A program made the position numbers and the translations under genes. This document shows, piece by piece, positions 8,244-16,528 of a DNA stretch of 64,000 bases; within the stretch, counting starts at the first letter, position 1, and the number at the start of each line of letters is the position of its first letter. The stretch comes from Bog-756 sp963725395 (GTDB lineage Bacteria > Actinomycetota > Acidimicrobiia > Acidimicrobiales > RAAP-2), in contig CAVRYH010000002.1 in the NCBI GenBank assembly GCA_963725395.1, positions 310,001 through 374,000 of the forward strand. Direction: 5' to 3'. The notes beneath the pieces were generated by a model that made no database searches, was not told the origin of the DNA, and saw only the letters and a list, made by a program, of their open reading frames with translations.

Positions 8244-10463
8244 ATGCGATCCCACCCGAGATCACAGCATTCCGTAGGCCAACGCCTAGAGACAGCTCTC
8301 CGCGGCGTCGAGGCGCGGCAGCCCGCCGGCGACCTCGCACCCGGCCCGGAGACCGGGGCCACCGGGCCGGGTGCCGGGGAGTGCCTCGATCTCGTCCCCA
8401 CCGGACCGGGACTGGTGATCGGGCACACCGACAATCGAGAGCTCGCGGTCCCGTCCCTGGTTCCCTGGTCGCTCGTCCAGGTGTCCGCGGCTGAGGGACC
8501 CGAGGGTGACCCGGAGGGCCCCGTGCTCTGCCTCGAGGTGGCCGACGCGGAGTGGCTGGGCGGAGGCGACGCGTGGAACCTCAAGGTCCGAGAGGCCGAA
8601 GCGGTACCGTTTCTCGACGAGGTGGCTGCACGCAAGGCCGTTGCTCGGCGCGACGAGTATCGGTTCCTCGGCATCGCCGTCGGTGCGGGCATCGGGCGGC
8701 TGGCCGTCCTCCCTGCGTCCGCCTCGCGGTGGGTGAGGTCCCTCCGTCCCGCCGGGGGTGACCCGCGCCACGGTCTGGGTCGTGGCCGGATCGCACCGGT
8801 CATGGTCGGACTGATGGCGCTGGTCCTGCTGGCCGGCAGCACCAGCGTGCCGTTCGGCTCATCGGTCAGCGGGGCGACCGGGCACCCGCATGCCGCCGCC
8901 GACGCCGGCAACCGGAACGAGGCGTCCAGCGTCCACACGACGCCCAGTCTCGCCGCGGCCACGTCGGCCCCGGCGCCCGCACCGCCGTCGCTGGCGGGAT
9001 CTGCCCCCCTCGCCCCCCACGAGGTGTTCGGCTACGCCCCGTACTGGACGTTGCCCCAGTCGTCGGGCTTCGACGTCCAGGACCTGACCACCTTGGCCTA
9101 CTTCAGCGTCGACGCCAATGCCGACGGGACCCTCGACGAGAGCGGTCCCGGCTGGAACGGCTACGAGAGCCAGGATCTGGTGAATCTGGTCGACCGGTCC
9201 CACGCCGCCGGGGCCCGGGTCGTGCTCACGGTGACCTGCTTCGACCAGAGCACCCTCGACGCCATCACGTCGGATCCGAACGCGCCCGCCCGACTGGCGT
9301 CCGCGCTGATCGCCGCCGTCTCGGCCAAGAACCTCGACGGCGTCAACTTCGACTTCGAGGGCGAGGGGAGTGCCGACCGCGCCGGGCTCACCCACCTGAT
9401 CACCCAGGTGTCGAACGCCCTGCACGCTGCCAACCCCCACTGGCAGGTGACCATGGCCACGTACGCGAGCGCCGCCGGGGACTCCGGCGGCTTCTACGAC
9501 ATCGCCGGGTTGGCGCCGGCCCTCGACGGTTTCTTCGTCATGGCCTACGACATGAACGACCAGTCGACACCCAGCGCCACGGCGCCACTGATCGGAGGAG
9601 GGTTCAACGACACCGAGGCGCTGCAGCAGTTCACCGCGGTGGTGCCGGCATCCAAGATCATCCTCGGTGTCCCGTACTACGGGTACGACTGGCCCACCAC
9701 CAACGGGACATACGGGGCTCAGGCCATGGGGCCGGAGGCTCCCCTCAGCGATGGAGTCATCGAGGCGTCGGGAGAGCCGACCTACTGGGACCCGTCCACC
9801 GATACGGCGTGGACGTCCTACCAGGTCGGCTCCCAGTGGCACGAGACCTACTTCGACGATCCGACGTCCCTGGCCATGAAGGCCCAGCTGGCGAACTCGT
9901 TCCACATCGCCGGTCTGGGCATCTGGGCGCTGGGGATGGACGGCAACAACCCCGCCATGCTGGCCGCCCTGTTGGGGAACGCCCCGGCCACGAAGGACCT
10001 CTCGAGCGGTCCCACGGCGACGAGCTCGTCACCGTCGCCGACCACGACCGCCACCGGTCCCGCCGGGTCCGGGTTCGCGACGAGTGGCGTCTGGAAGGGG
10101 GCCAACGACCCGCTCAACCCCATAACCCCGCCGGCGACGGATGGCAACGCCGTCTACCAGGGGACGCTGAGCTCGTTCACCACCAACGACCCCGCTCTCG
10201 CCTGCCTCGAGAGTGGTCCACCCCTCAAGGTGTGGACCTTCAGCACGTTGCCCGGTGTGGACGTCGCACTGGCCACGCAGCCCGAGGACTGCGCCACCGC
10301 CATGTGGACCTTTGTCCCCCCGTCCGCCACGGGCGATCCCGGAGGTGGTGCCCCGACAGCCGCCCCTCCGACCCCGACCTCCACATCGACCTCCACCTCC
10401 ACCACCTCGACATCGACCACCACGACATCGACCACGTCCACCACCTCGACGACCGGTCCCTGA
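8244..10463 (+). CDS. Membrane-anchored glycoside hydrolase family 18 protein
   Basis: From ATG 8244 the protein is 739 aa (a TTG at 8211 would add 11). Layout: a ~180-residue N-terminal region I do not recognise, then one membrane helix at about 183-203 (MVGLMALVLLAGSTSV). A Pro/Ala-rich linker leads to a GH18 TIM-barrel at about 255-600, and a Ser/Thr/Pro-rich tail ends in long Ser-Thr runs. The GH18 signature reads D365-GVNFDF-E372, so the catalytic acid Glu372 and preceding Asp370 are present, but the second Asp of DxxDxDxE is Asn368. MAYDMND is the conserved product-site motif. Substrate could be chitin-like glycan or peptidoglycan, as in the spore-cortex YaaH group. The cytoplasmic N-terminal domain is unusual. 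Confidence 0.85.
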   Translation: MRSHPRSQHSVGQRLETALRGVEARQPAGDLAPGPETGATGPGAGECLDLVPTGPGLVIGHTDNRELAVPSLVPWSLVQVSAAEGPEGDPEGPVLCLEVADAEWLGGGDAWNLKVREAEAVPFLDEVAARKAVARRDEYRFLGIAVGAGIGRLAVLPASASRWVRSLRPAGGDPRHGLGRGRIAPVMVGLMALVLLAGSTSVPFGSSVSGATGHPHAAADAGNRNEASSVHTTPSLAAATSAPAPAPPSLAGSAPLAPHEVFGYAPYWTLPQSSGFDVQDLTTLAYFSVDANADGTLDESGPGWNGYESQDLVNLVDRSHAAGARVVLTVTCFDQSTLDAITSDPNAPARLASALIAAVSAKNLDGVNFDFEGEGSADRAGLTHLITQVSNALHAANPHWQVTMATYASAAGDSGGFYDIAGLAPALDGFFVMAYDMNDQSTPSATAPLIGGGFNDTEALQQFTAVVPASKIILGVPYYGYDWPTTNGTYGAQAMGPEAPLSDGVIEASGEPTYWDPSTDTAWTSYQVGSQWHETYFDDPTSLAMKAQLANSFHIAGLGIWALGMDGNNPAMLAALLGNAPATKDLSSGPTATSSSPSPTTTATGPAGSGFATSGVWKGANDPLNPITPPATDGNAVYQGTLSSFTTNDPALACLESGPPLKVWTFSTLPGVDVALATQPEDCATAMWTFVPPSATGDPGGGAPTAAPPTPTSTSTSTSTTSTSTTTTSTTSTTSTTGP

Positions 10464-10542
10464 CCACGACGAAGGTGGGAGGAGTCATCGGGCCAGCTGG
10501 AACGGGCGGTGCGGCCGGGGAAGCTATCCTCGACTCGCACTC

Positions 10543-10615
10543 GGGGGTGTAGCTCAGCTGGTAGAGCGCTACGTTCGCAATGTAGAGGCCGAGGGTTCGA
10601 GTCCCTTCACCTCCA
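10543..10615 (+). tRNA. tRNA-Ala (anticodon CGC)
   Basis: A 73-nt cloverleaf. The acceptor GGGGGTG pairs with CACCTCC and includes the G3-U70 wobble that identifies alanine tRNAs. The D stem is GCTC/GAGC, the anticodon loop TTCGCAA gives CGC, and the T loop is TTCGAGT. The discriminator base is A, followed by CCC, so CCA is not encoded and must be added by the CCA enzyme. It reads GCG codons, which are common in this GC-rich DNA. Confidence 0.97.
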
Positions 10616-10650
10616 CCCGATGTCGGAATCACAACGTCAAGGCGGCATTC

Positions 10651-10668
10651 CGTCGGCACTCACCGACG
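10651..10668 (+). terminator. Small hairpin after tRNA-Ala
   Basis: CGTCGG-CACTCA-CCGACG forms a perfect 6-bp stem with a 6-nt loop, 35 nt after the tRNA. There is no T-run, so it is only a candidate terminator or processing hairpin. Confidence 0.35.
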
Positions 10669-10817
10669 AAGGCGAATGACGATGTCCAAACCCGCGGCTT
10701 CCCCTCGTCGCACCCCTTGGGCGTGATCTGAGACGGAGGGTGTCGGGAGAAGTCGTCCCACGAGCTGACAGGTGACCGAGTGCTCCGGCGAGCGATCCCC
10801 GGCCGCGTCCACCATGG

Positions 10818-11615
10818 CTACGGCCGCGCAGTCATCTGCGCCAGCATCTGTTCGAGCGCCAACTGGTCGGGTCCTACGAACGGGCCGACATCCGGAACCG
10901 CCGCCAACGATGCAAGGAACTGATCGATCATGCTGCCGGGGGCGGCAGGAAGGTGGCTGCTCAGGATCAACGAAGGTTCCAACTCGGCGACGGCGTCGAG
11001 TCCGTGGACCAACCTCCCCCGGTCGACCTCGTGCAGCCAGGGCGAATCGATGGTCGCCCAGGTGACCTGCCCTTCGCGCAGGTCACCTGCGGAGAGGTCG
11101 GCAGCGTTCTGCGGTACGTCCTGCAGCAGTGCCCCGAAACAGTCGGCCGGGAAGAGCACGCCCGAGCTGGTGTCGACGAAGCCGGTGGTCGATGGGTTGT
11201 CGAAGGTCGGTGGCCTGAATGCGGTGAGGGTCCGACTGCCGAGCGTAATGCTCTGCCCAGGATTGACGAGGTGGACTCTGTCCATCGGGAGCGGATCGGA
11301 CACGCTCATGATGCCGACGCCCAGGAATGTGGTGATGACCTTGACGTCGGGGTACTCGGCGAGCAGCTGGCCTAGCGCGCCGATGTGGTCGCCGTCGGTG
11401 TGGGTGAGCCAGATCCAGCGGAGGTCACCCGGGTCGATGACCGACCTGAGCGCGGTGAGGTAGCTCTCACGCTCGACGACTGGACCCGTGTCGACCAGGA
11501 CGGGGACGTCCCCATGGAGTACGAAGGAGTTGATGGCGAGTTGGCCGAGACCGGGAATGGGGAAGTTCGTCGTCAGGACGTCGATGTCCGGTGCTGCCTT
11601 GTAGGTGGTGATCAT
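10818..11615 (-). CDS. MBL-fold metallohydrolase (ODP/flavodiiron-like metal site)
   Basis: A 265-aa metallo-beta-lactamase-fold protein. The metal motif reads LTHTDGDHIGAL (about residues 75-86), an HxDxDH form closer to flavodiiron and oxygen-sensing ODP proteins than to classical HxHxDH hydrolases. Further metal ligands may be the Asp in FPADCFG and the His in SSHLPA. The ATG at 11615 has a strong ribosome site, AAAGGAG, 6 nt upstream. The open frame upstream to 11843 is low-complexity and unlikely to be coding. No flavodoxin domain is attached. It may bind a di-iron centre; no substrate is evident. Confidence 0.8.
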   Translation of the reverse strand: MITTYKAAPDIDVLTTNFPIPGLGQLAINSFVLHGDVPVLVDTGPVVERESYLTALRSVIDPGDLRWIWLTHTDGDHIGALGQLLAEYPDVKVITTFLGVGIMSVSDPLPMDRVHLVNPGQSITLGSRTLTAFRPPTFDNPSTTGFVDTSSGVLFPADCFGALLQDVPQNAADLSAGDLREGQVTWATIDSPWLHEVDRGRLVHGLDAVAELEPSLILSSHLPAAPGSMIDQFLASLAAVPDVGPFVGPDQLALEQMLAQMTARP

Positions 11616-11728
11616 GATGTGCTCCTTTGCGGTGGATGATCTGATGGCCGTTCGATTGGACCTGGTGCATCGGGCATGGCTTCGCCCGCGTCGGTCCCGT
11701 GGGACCGATTGGACGGGTGGACCGGCCC

Positions 11729-12211
11729 CTACGGCGAGGCGAAGTCGATGCCGTGCCGTCGGGCCGCGGCGACGAGCTCCTCTTCGCGGTGGGGGGGCAG
11801 GTCGGGGGGTGGGAGGGTCCCTGCCGTCGCCGGCCAGCCGCACGCCCGGGTGAATTCCTCGAACCCGGCCGGGGTGACGAGGACGAGGAAGCGGGCTACC
11901 TCGGAGTCGACGCGGAACCGGTGGCGAACCCCCCGGGGCCCGAAGACGAAATCGCCGGTGGTGGCCACGCGAGACTCCTCACCCAGCCAGAACGTCAACT
12001 CCCCCCCGAGGATGTACCAGGCCTCGTCCTCGTGGCAGTGCGTGTGGACGGGCGATCCCGACCCACGGGGTGCACGGACCTCGGCCAGGGCGAGCTGTCC
12101 GTTCGTCTCGTCCCCCCTCACTTTGTACCTGAGCAGGCTGTCAGCGAACCAGACCCCCTCTCCCTCGTCGGAGGCCAACAGGAAGGCGGCGGGTGCCACC
12201 TCGGTCGTCAT
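11729..12211 (-). CDS. Cupin-domain protein
   Basis: A 160-aa single-domain cupin. The metal-binding motif 1 is visible as HTHCHEDEAWYILGGE (G-x-H-x-H with downstream Glu), followed by motif 2 around GPRGVRHRF. Quercetinase- or dioxygenase-like cupins have this form, but the ligand is unknown. The start ATG at 12211 overlaps the stop of the SRPBCC gene upstream (ATGA 12208-12211), so the pair is coupled and probably under the TetR regulator at 12807. Confidence 0.85.
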   Translation of the reverse strand: MTTEVAPAAFLLASDEGEGVWFADSLLRYKVRGDETNGQLALAEVRAPRGSGSPVHTHCHEDEAWYILGGELTFWLGEESRVATTGDFVFGPRGVRHRFRVDSEVARFLVLVTPAGFEEFTRACGWPATAGTLPPPDLPPHREEELVAAARRHGIDFASP

Positions 12212-12714
12212 GACGCCCCTTCTGGTGCAGTCGCCCCTTCGGCGGCCGCCTTGAGTTGGCCGAGCGTGTGCTCCATACCGTCCCTCAGCTCGCGGGCCCG
12301 GTTGGTCGGGACGTCCAGGATCCGCGCCCACAGAGGAATCCGTCGCACCACGTAGGACTCGACGACCCGGGTACCGCCTCGGGCCGGCTCGAACCGGTAG
12401 TGCCACTCGGTGGACTCGCGCCCGCCTTCCTCGGTGACGAAGGCGAACTCGCGATCCGGGTCGGCGGCCAGCACCCTGCCCCTTCGGGACCACTTCATCA
12501 GGTTGGCCGGCCCCCCCTCGTTGTGCCCGATGAACGTCGCCCCCACCACAGGGTCGGTGGAGCCATCCAACCACTCCACCCGCTGGCACTCCGGGCTCCA
12601 CTCACCCATCCGGGGCATGTCGGCCACGAGTGCGTAGATGCGCTCAGGCGGCGCGTCGATGATCGTCTCGGTGCTGTCCTGGGTCAGCCACCACCGTGTG
12701 CTCGTCTCGGCCAT
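12208..12714 (-). CDS. SRPBCC (polyketide cyclase/START-like) family protein
   Basis: A 168-aa START-like fold. The opening TETIIDAPPERIYALVADMPRMGEWSPEC is characteristic of the family (20-residue part: IDAPPERIYALVADMPRMGE). Such proteins bind hydrophobic ligands in a cavity; the ligand is unknown. ATG 12714 has GGAGG 6 nt upstream, which decides against the longer frame to 12780. It forms a two-gene unit with the cupin and is divergent from a TetR regulator across two palindromes. Confidence 0.88.
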   Translation of the reverse strand: MAETSTRWWLTQDSTETIIDAPPERIYALVADMPRMGEWSPECQRVEWLDGSTDPVVGATFIGHNEGGPANLMKWSRRGRVLAADPDREFAFVTEEGGRESTEWHYRFEPARGGTRVVESYVVRRIPLWARILDVPTNRARELRDGMEHTLGQLKAAAEGATAPEGAS

Positions 12715-12752
12715 GTGTCCTCCGTCGATCCGTGAGCCCCTCATGGGAAGTA

Positions 12753-12769
12753 AGCTAATACCTTTAGCT
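12753..12769. promoter_or_regulatory. TetR-type operator 1
   Basis: AGCTAATACCTTTAGCT is a perfect inverted repeat with 6-bp arms and a 5-bp spacer. It lies 38 bp before the SRPBCC start and in the divergent region with the tetR gene. This is the size and placement of a TetR-family operator. Confidence 0.65.
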
Positions 12770-12785
12770 AATGCTGTCAAGACTC

Positions 12786-12798
12786 CTATATGCTATAG
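12786..12798. promoter_or_regulatory. Second palindrome just before tetR
   Basis: CTATATGCTATAG has perfect 5-bp arms around TGC and ends 8 bp before the tetR ATG. It may be a second operator or contain the tetR -10 element; binding here would give autorepression. Confidence 0.5.
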
Positions 12799-12806
12799 TT
12801 GGATAA

Positions 12807-13460
12807 ATGGCGAGGACGACCAGCCCGGAACCGACCGCGGCGCCTCCGGTGGACCGCCGGGGCCGCCGACGACAGGAGACCATCGACGAGATCCTCGACA
12901 TCGCCGTGGCCATCATGTCCGAGGAGGGCGTGAACGGGTTGAGCCTGTCGGAGGTGGCGAGGCGGCTCGGCGTCCAGCCCCCCTCGATCTACAAGTACTT
13001 CCCCTCGCTCATGGCCATCTACGACGAGCTCTTCCTGCGGGGCCAGCGCGTGCACCTCGAAGTCATGTGCACCTCCATGGCCTCGGCCGATCCTGGACTC
13101 GATGCGCTCATCGCCGGCCTCGAGGCGAGCGGGCGCTGGTTGCTGGCCAACCGCGCTGTGGCCGAACTGCTGTTCTGGCGCCCTGTCCCGAAGTTCGAAC
13201 CCTCGGCGGGGGCGATGGCCATCAGTCAGGAGATGGTCGACATCCAGCGCGCAGCACTGGTCGACGCCGTGACAGCCGGCCAGCTCGGGCCTGGTGCCGC
13301 GTCCGATGAAGCCGTCTTCCTAATTTCCACACTGATCATCGGGGTCCTGAGCCAGGCATTCGCCAACGAGCCCGATCTCGAATGGGGCACGGGGCGCTTC
13401 ACCCCACTGTTCCCCAAGCTCATGCGGCTGCTCGTGGCCGCCTATCCACCTCCGTCCTAG
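12807..13460 (+). CDS. TetR-family transcriptional regulator
   Basis: A 217-aa protein. The N-terminal helix-turn-helix lies at residues about 15-60 (ETIDEILDIAVAIMSEEGVNGLSLSEVARRLGVQPPSIYKYF; key part SLSEVARRLGVQPPSIYKYF). The ligand domain contains the TetR C-terminal region WHG-like segment (ALVDAVTAGQLGPG). It is divergent from the SRPBCC-cupin pair, with two palindromes between, so it most likely represses that pair and itself. The inducer is unknown, perhaps a hydrophobic molecule bound by the SRPBCC protein. Confidence 0.9.
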   Translation: MARTTSPEPTAAPPVDRRGRRRQETIDEILDIAVAIMSEEGVNGLSLSEVARRLGVQPPSIYKYFPSLMAIYDELFLRGQRVHLEVMCTSMASADPGLDALIAGLEASGRWLLANRAVAELLFWRPVPKFEPSAGAMAISQEMVDIQRAALVDAVTAGQLGPGAASDEAVFLISTLIIGVLSQAFANEPDLEWGTGRFTPLFPKLMRLLVAAYPPPS

Positions 13461-14007
13461 GGGATGGTGGGCCAGGCCTCCTGACGGAAGCATCACTGCT
13501 GATGCGATCGGGGATCGTGAAACCAGAAGCGTTCGTCAGCTCTGAAGGTCCTACCGGGTCCGTCCCAAAGCGCAACCGTCACGCTCGCCACGGTCGGTCG
13601 CCTGACCCGGCACGGGATCTCCCACGCGGTGCCGTTCGCCATGGCTCTCCGCCGGAATGGTCCGCGGATCGAAGCGACAGGCACCATCCCCGTTGTATTC
13701 GCGCGCTGGAGTATCGAGGGTCCGCAGAGTTTCGGTGCCGTCGGTTCGCTCGCCGACCACGGGGTCCCAGAGTTTCTGCTCGAGCTCCAACGGAATTCCG
13801 CGGCGAGTTGACGGGGCAGCGCCTTCGAAGCGATGGGGACGGCGGGCCCGCCTGTGAGTCGCAACCACCAGGTCGGGAGACTCACCCCTGCCGGCGCCTC
13901 GACGGTCCGCTTACCGGCGCGGGAACACACCACCCGGGTTTCGCCCACACGGTCGCGGGTAGATCGCCCCCTCGAAGCCGTTCAACTCGTGACAAGGGGG
14001 CAGCACC
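13461..14007. other. 547-bp gap without a confident gene
   Basis: No frame here has a convincing start, ribosome site and codon usage together. One plus-strand frame (13523-13811) reads a plausible peptide, with SATVTLATVGRLTRHG then SHAVPFAM and FLLELQRNSAAS at its end, but it follows an in-frame TGA and has no good start. It could be the remains of a decayed gene. A minus-strand frame (13493-13948) is open but Arg/Ser-rich and shadow-like. Confidence 0.4.
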
Positions 14008-14589
14008 ATGGCACAGGAACTCAACGAAAACCGTGTGGCGTTTCTGGTGGCCAACGAGGGTATCGAGCAGGTCGAATTGACCGATCCGTGGCAGGCGGTG
14101 CTCGATGCCGGTGGTCAGCCCCAACTCATCGCCCCGAAGCTGGGGACGGCCGAGGCTGTGAACCATCTCGACCCCGGGGATTCCTTCAGGGTGGATCTCA
14201 CCACGAGCGATGCCGATCCGGCCGACTATGTAGCAGCTGTGCTCCCGGGCGGGGTGGCCAACCCCGACCAACTCCGAACGGACGGACCGGCCGTTGCCTT
14301 CGTCCGAGCCATGGTCGAGGCTGGCAAACCAGTTGCCGCCGTCTGCCACGGTCCCTGGACACTCGTCGAGGCCGATGTCATCCGTGACCGCACGCTCACC
14401 TCGTGGCCCAGCCTGAAGACGGATATCACCAACGCCGGGGGACGTTGGATCGACGAGGAGGTAGTGGTGTGTGCCGGCGACGGGACAGCGAACACCCTGA
14501 TCACCAGCCGCAAGCCTGAGGATCTTCCCGCCTTCTGCAAGACGTTCGTCGAGGAATTCTCGAAGGCGTCGAGCCCTGCCGATCGCTGA
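14008..14589 (+). CDS. DJ-1/PfpI-family protein
   Basis: A 193-aa class I glutamine amidotransferase-like fold. The nucleophile elbow is AAVCHGPW with Cys113, the conserved Glu is in VANEGIEQ near residue 18, and the family motif LPGGVANPDQLR is present. It resembles PfpI/YhbO-type protease or deglycase stress proteins. The ATG at 14008 has AAGGGGGC upstream. It stands alone, with no obvious operon partner. Confidence 0.9.
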   Translation: MAQELNENRVAFLVANEGIEQVELTDPWQAVLDAGGQPQLIAPKLGTAEAVNHLDPGDSFRVDLTTSDADPADYVAAVLPGGVANPDQLRTDGPAVAFVRAMVEAGKPVAAVCHGPWTLVEADVIRDRTLTSWPSLKTDITNAGGRWIDEEVVVCAGDGTANTLITSRKPEDLPAFCKTFVEEFSKASSPADR

Positions 14590-14676
14590 TGTGCCCGACG
14601 CCGGTTGGCCGTGCCGGGCGGCCAGTGAGCCTGCTGCAGTCGTCGTCGTCCAGCCGGGACAAGGCTCCCAGCCCCG

Positions 14677-15054
14677 CTAGCTCGGATGTTCGGATTCGTA
14701 CTCGTGGACCCGTGCCCGCATGAGCTTCGCCAGCAGTTCGGTCGGCAGTTCACGGTTGTAGGGGAGTTTGATGAAGCCCGCACCGGCTTCGTAACCGGCG
14801 GCTTCGACTGCGGCCTTCTGGGTGGAGAAGAACGGCGGAGAGAACCGGAGCGAGCAGTGGTGCTTGAAGTTCTGGAGCATCCAGAGGTTCGTATTGTCTC
14901 CGCGGACGTAGGTCGGGAGGTTCCACTTGAGGACCTCCCGCGCCTCGGGGTCGACAGTCAAGCTCAGCTGCCTGAGTGCCTCCAGGTGTGGCCGCTGGAA
15001 GCCCTCGAGCTTGGCGAAGAAATCGTCGACGCTTGTCCGCTTCGGCATCGGCAT
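14677..15054 (-). CDS. DUF1801-domain protein (YdhG/frataxin-like fold)
   Basis: A 125-aa single-domain protein. TSVDDFFAKLEGFQRPHLEAL, EVLKWNLPTYV and the conserved Phe/Trp pattern (SLRFSPPFF) are typical of the DUF1801 family, whose structures resemble iron chaperones but whose role is not established. It ends with an acidic ARVHEYESEHPS tail. It lies tail to tail with the DJ-1 gene. Confidence 0.82.
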   Translation of the reverse strand: MPMPKRTSVDDFFAKLEGFQRPHLEALRQLSLTVDPEAREVLKWNLPTYVRGDNTNLWMLQNFKHHCSLRFSPPFFSTQKAAVEAAGYEAGAGFIKLPYNRELPTELLAKLMRARVHEYESEHPS

Positions 15055-15221
15055 GGCTCAACAGTACCCCCGAGGTAGGCCCCGACGGCCGGCCGGCCAC
15101 CAGACGAACGGAACAGAGGACAATGACCGGCACCGCGACCCTGCTCCAGTTTTGACGAGGCAAGGAGGCCGTCCTTCGTTCGAGACTCACCATCCGACAG
15201 GCTCGCGACCTCCTCCTGACC

Positions 15222-15734
15222 TCACGACGTCGCCGTCGGGGGCACCTCCACCTTCTGGTTCCCGGCCATCCGGGCTGCGATCTCGGGGGGCATGCCCGGC
15301 CCGGGCCGGACCGTGACCTCCGCCGGGTCGTCGACCCGTCCGCAGGCGGAACAGATTGTCTCCTGGGTGATCGAACCCCCGCAGACGGAGTGGGTGTAGA
15401 GGATCGGAGGTCCAGCGGGGGCGGCCCACCGGTCGCCCCACTCGGTCAGGGTGATGAGGACCGGTGCCAGGTCGCGGCCCTTGGCGGTCAGCAGGTACTC
15501 GCCGTGGTCCGGATTGCGCGAGGTGAGGCGGTGTTCCATGACGCCGACTCCGACGAGGCCGTCGAGGCGCCGTTGCAGGATGTTCGTGGCGATGCCGAGC
15601 CGCAGCCAGTCGTTGAATCGGGTGGAGCCGGCGAACAGCGCGTCCCTGATGATCAGCAGGCTCCATCGCTCGCCCACCACCTCGAGGGCACGGGCGGCCG
15701 AGCACACCTGGTTGTCGTAGGTCTTTCCGAGCAC
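15222..15734 (-). CDS. HxlR-family transcriptional regulator with C-terminal zinc ribbon
   Basis: A 170-aa protein starting MLGKTYDNQVCSAARALEVV, with the HxlR winged helix (GERWSLLIIRDALFAGSTRF, residues about 21-40, and NILQRRLDGLVG). A C-terminal CxxC-type ribbon (SVCGG...ICSACG) may bind zinc. GTG at 15734 is chosen because family members begin at this point. An ATG pair further upstream falls inside the operator palindrome. It faces the SRPBCC gene at 15846 across two identical-phase palindromes and probably controls it. The much longer open frame to 17369 is antisense of the ABC genes. Confidence 0.88.
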   Translation of the reverse strand: MLGKTYDNQVCSAARALEVVGERWSLLIIRDALFAGSTRFNDWLRLGIATNILQRRLDGLVGVGVMEHRLTSRNPDHGEYLLTAKGRDLAPVLITLTEWGDRWAAPAGPPILYTHSVCGGSITQETICSACGRVDDPAEVTVRPGPGMPPEIAARMAGNQKVEVPPTATS

Positions 15735-15757
15735 CCGTCCAGTGTAGCTCCCCCGCA

Positions 15758-15772
15758 CTTGCATCATGCAAG
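15758..15772. promoter_or_regulatory. HxlR operator half 1
   Basis: CTTGCATCATGCAAG is a perfect palindrome with 6-bp arms around TCA. It is repeated at 15790-15804 with one change in the arm. The centres are 32 bp apart, about three helical turns, so two dimers would sit on the same DNA face. Confidence 0.75.
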
Positions 15773-15789
15773 CTACTTGGGTATCGTGA

Positions 15790-15804
15790 CTTGCGTCATG
15801 CAAG
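15790..15804. promoter_or_regulatory. HxlR operator half 2
   Basis: CTTGCGTCATGCAAG, the second copy of the palindrome, ends 41 bp before the SRPBCC ATG at 15846. Both copies are preceded by A (ACTTGC). Confidence 0.75.
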
Positions 15805-15845
15805 TACCGGGAGAAGGCTCCCGGTCCCCAGGAAAGGCAGGCCCG

Positions 15846-16310
15846 ATGTCCGATCAGAGTTTCACCGCCACCTTCACCGTCGACCAGACCCCTGACGAGG
15901 CGTTCCAGGCCATCACCGACGTCCGGGGATGGTGGTCGGGAGAGATCGGGGGGAGGACCGACGTGTTGGGTGGCGAGTTCACGTACCGCTACCAGGACGT
16001 TCACTATTCTCGGCAGCGGATCACCGAACTGGTCCCGGGGAAGAGCGTGGTCTGGCACGTCGAAGAGGGCTTCCTCGACTTCGTCGAGGACAAGAGCGAG
16101 TGGACTGGCACCGACATCCGGTTCGACATCGCTCCGGTGGGTAGCAAGACCGAGGTCCGGTTCACCCACCTCGGCCTGGACCCCGACGCCCAGTGCTTCG
16201 ACGGTTGTTCGAGCGCCTGGAGCTTCTACATCAACGGGAGCCTGCGGAATCTGATCCGAACGGGGAGGGGCGAGCCCAACGAACGGGAGACAGCCGGCGC
16301 CGCAGGATGA
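15846..16310 (+). CDS. SRPBCC/AHSA1-like domain protein
   Basis: A 154-aa activator-of-Hsp90-like START fold: FTATFTVDQTPDEAFQAITD then WWSGEIGG (the WW motif is typical), FTYRYQDVHYS, and WTGTDIRFDI. Such proteins are often regulated by an adjacent ArsR or HxlR repressor, as here. The ligand is unknown. ATG 15846 has AGGAAAGGC upstream. It is a single-gene unit ending before a convergent ABC permease. Confidence 0.88.
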   Translation: MSDQSFTATFTVDQTPDEAFQAITDVRGWWSGEIGGRTDVLGGEFTYRYQDVHYSRQRITELVPGKSVVWHVEEGFLDFVEDKSEWTGTDIRFDIAPVGSKTEVRFTHLGLDPDAQCFDGCSSAWSFYINGSLRNLIRTGRGEPNERETAGAAG

Positions 16311-16397
16311 GTTGGCCTGCAATTGCAAAGCCGGATGCGAGTGGCTCCACGTCGATGGTGAGGATCGCCTCGGGACCCTCCACCTCCGGACCTTGTG

Positions 16398-16425
16398 GAT
16401 TGGTGCCAACTGATTGGTGCCAACT
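16398..16425. repeat. Tandem duplicate of a 14-bp unit
   Basis: GATTGGTGCCAACT occurs twice with no gap (16398-16411 and 16412-16425). Each unit contains the near-palindrome TTGGTGCCAA. It lies in the 218-bp gap between two convergent genes, where promoters are not expected; it may act as a termination or mRNA-end structure. Confidence 0.55.
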
Positions 16426-16528
16426 TCGGCGGGCATCATCCGTCTGGACTCGGCCACCGAGTGATCGGCCCGGTCCGTCGCGAGGGGGTCGATTCTGCTC
16501 GGTCGGTGACCGGTCGTACGTCGCGAAA

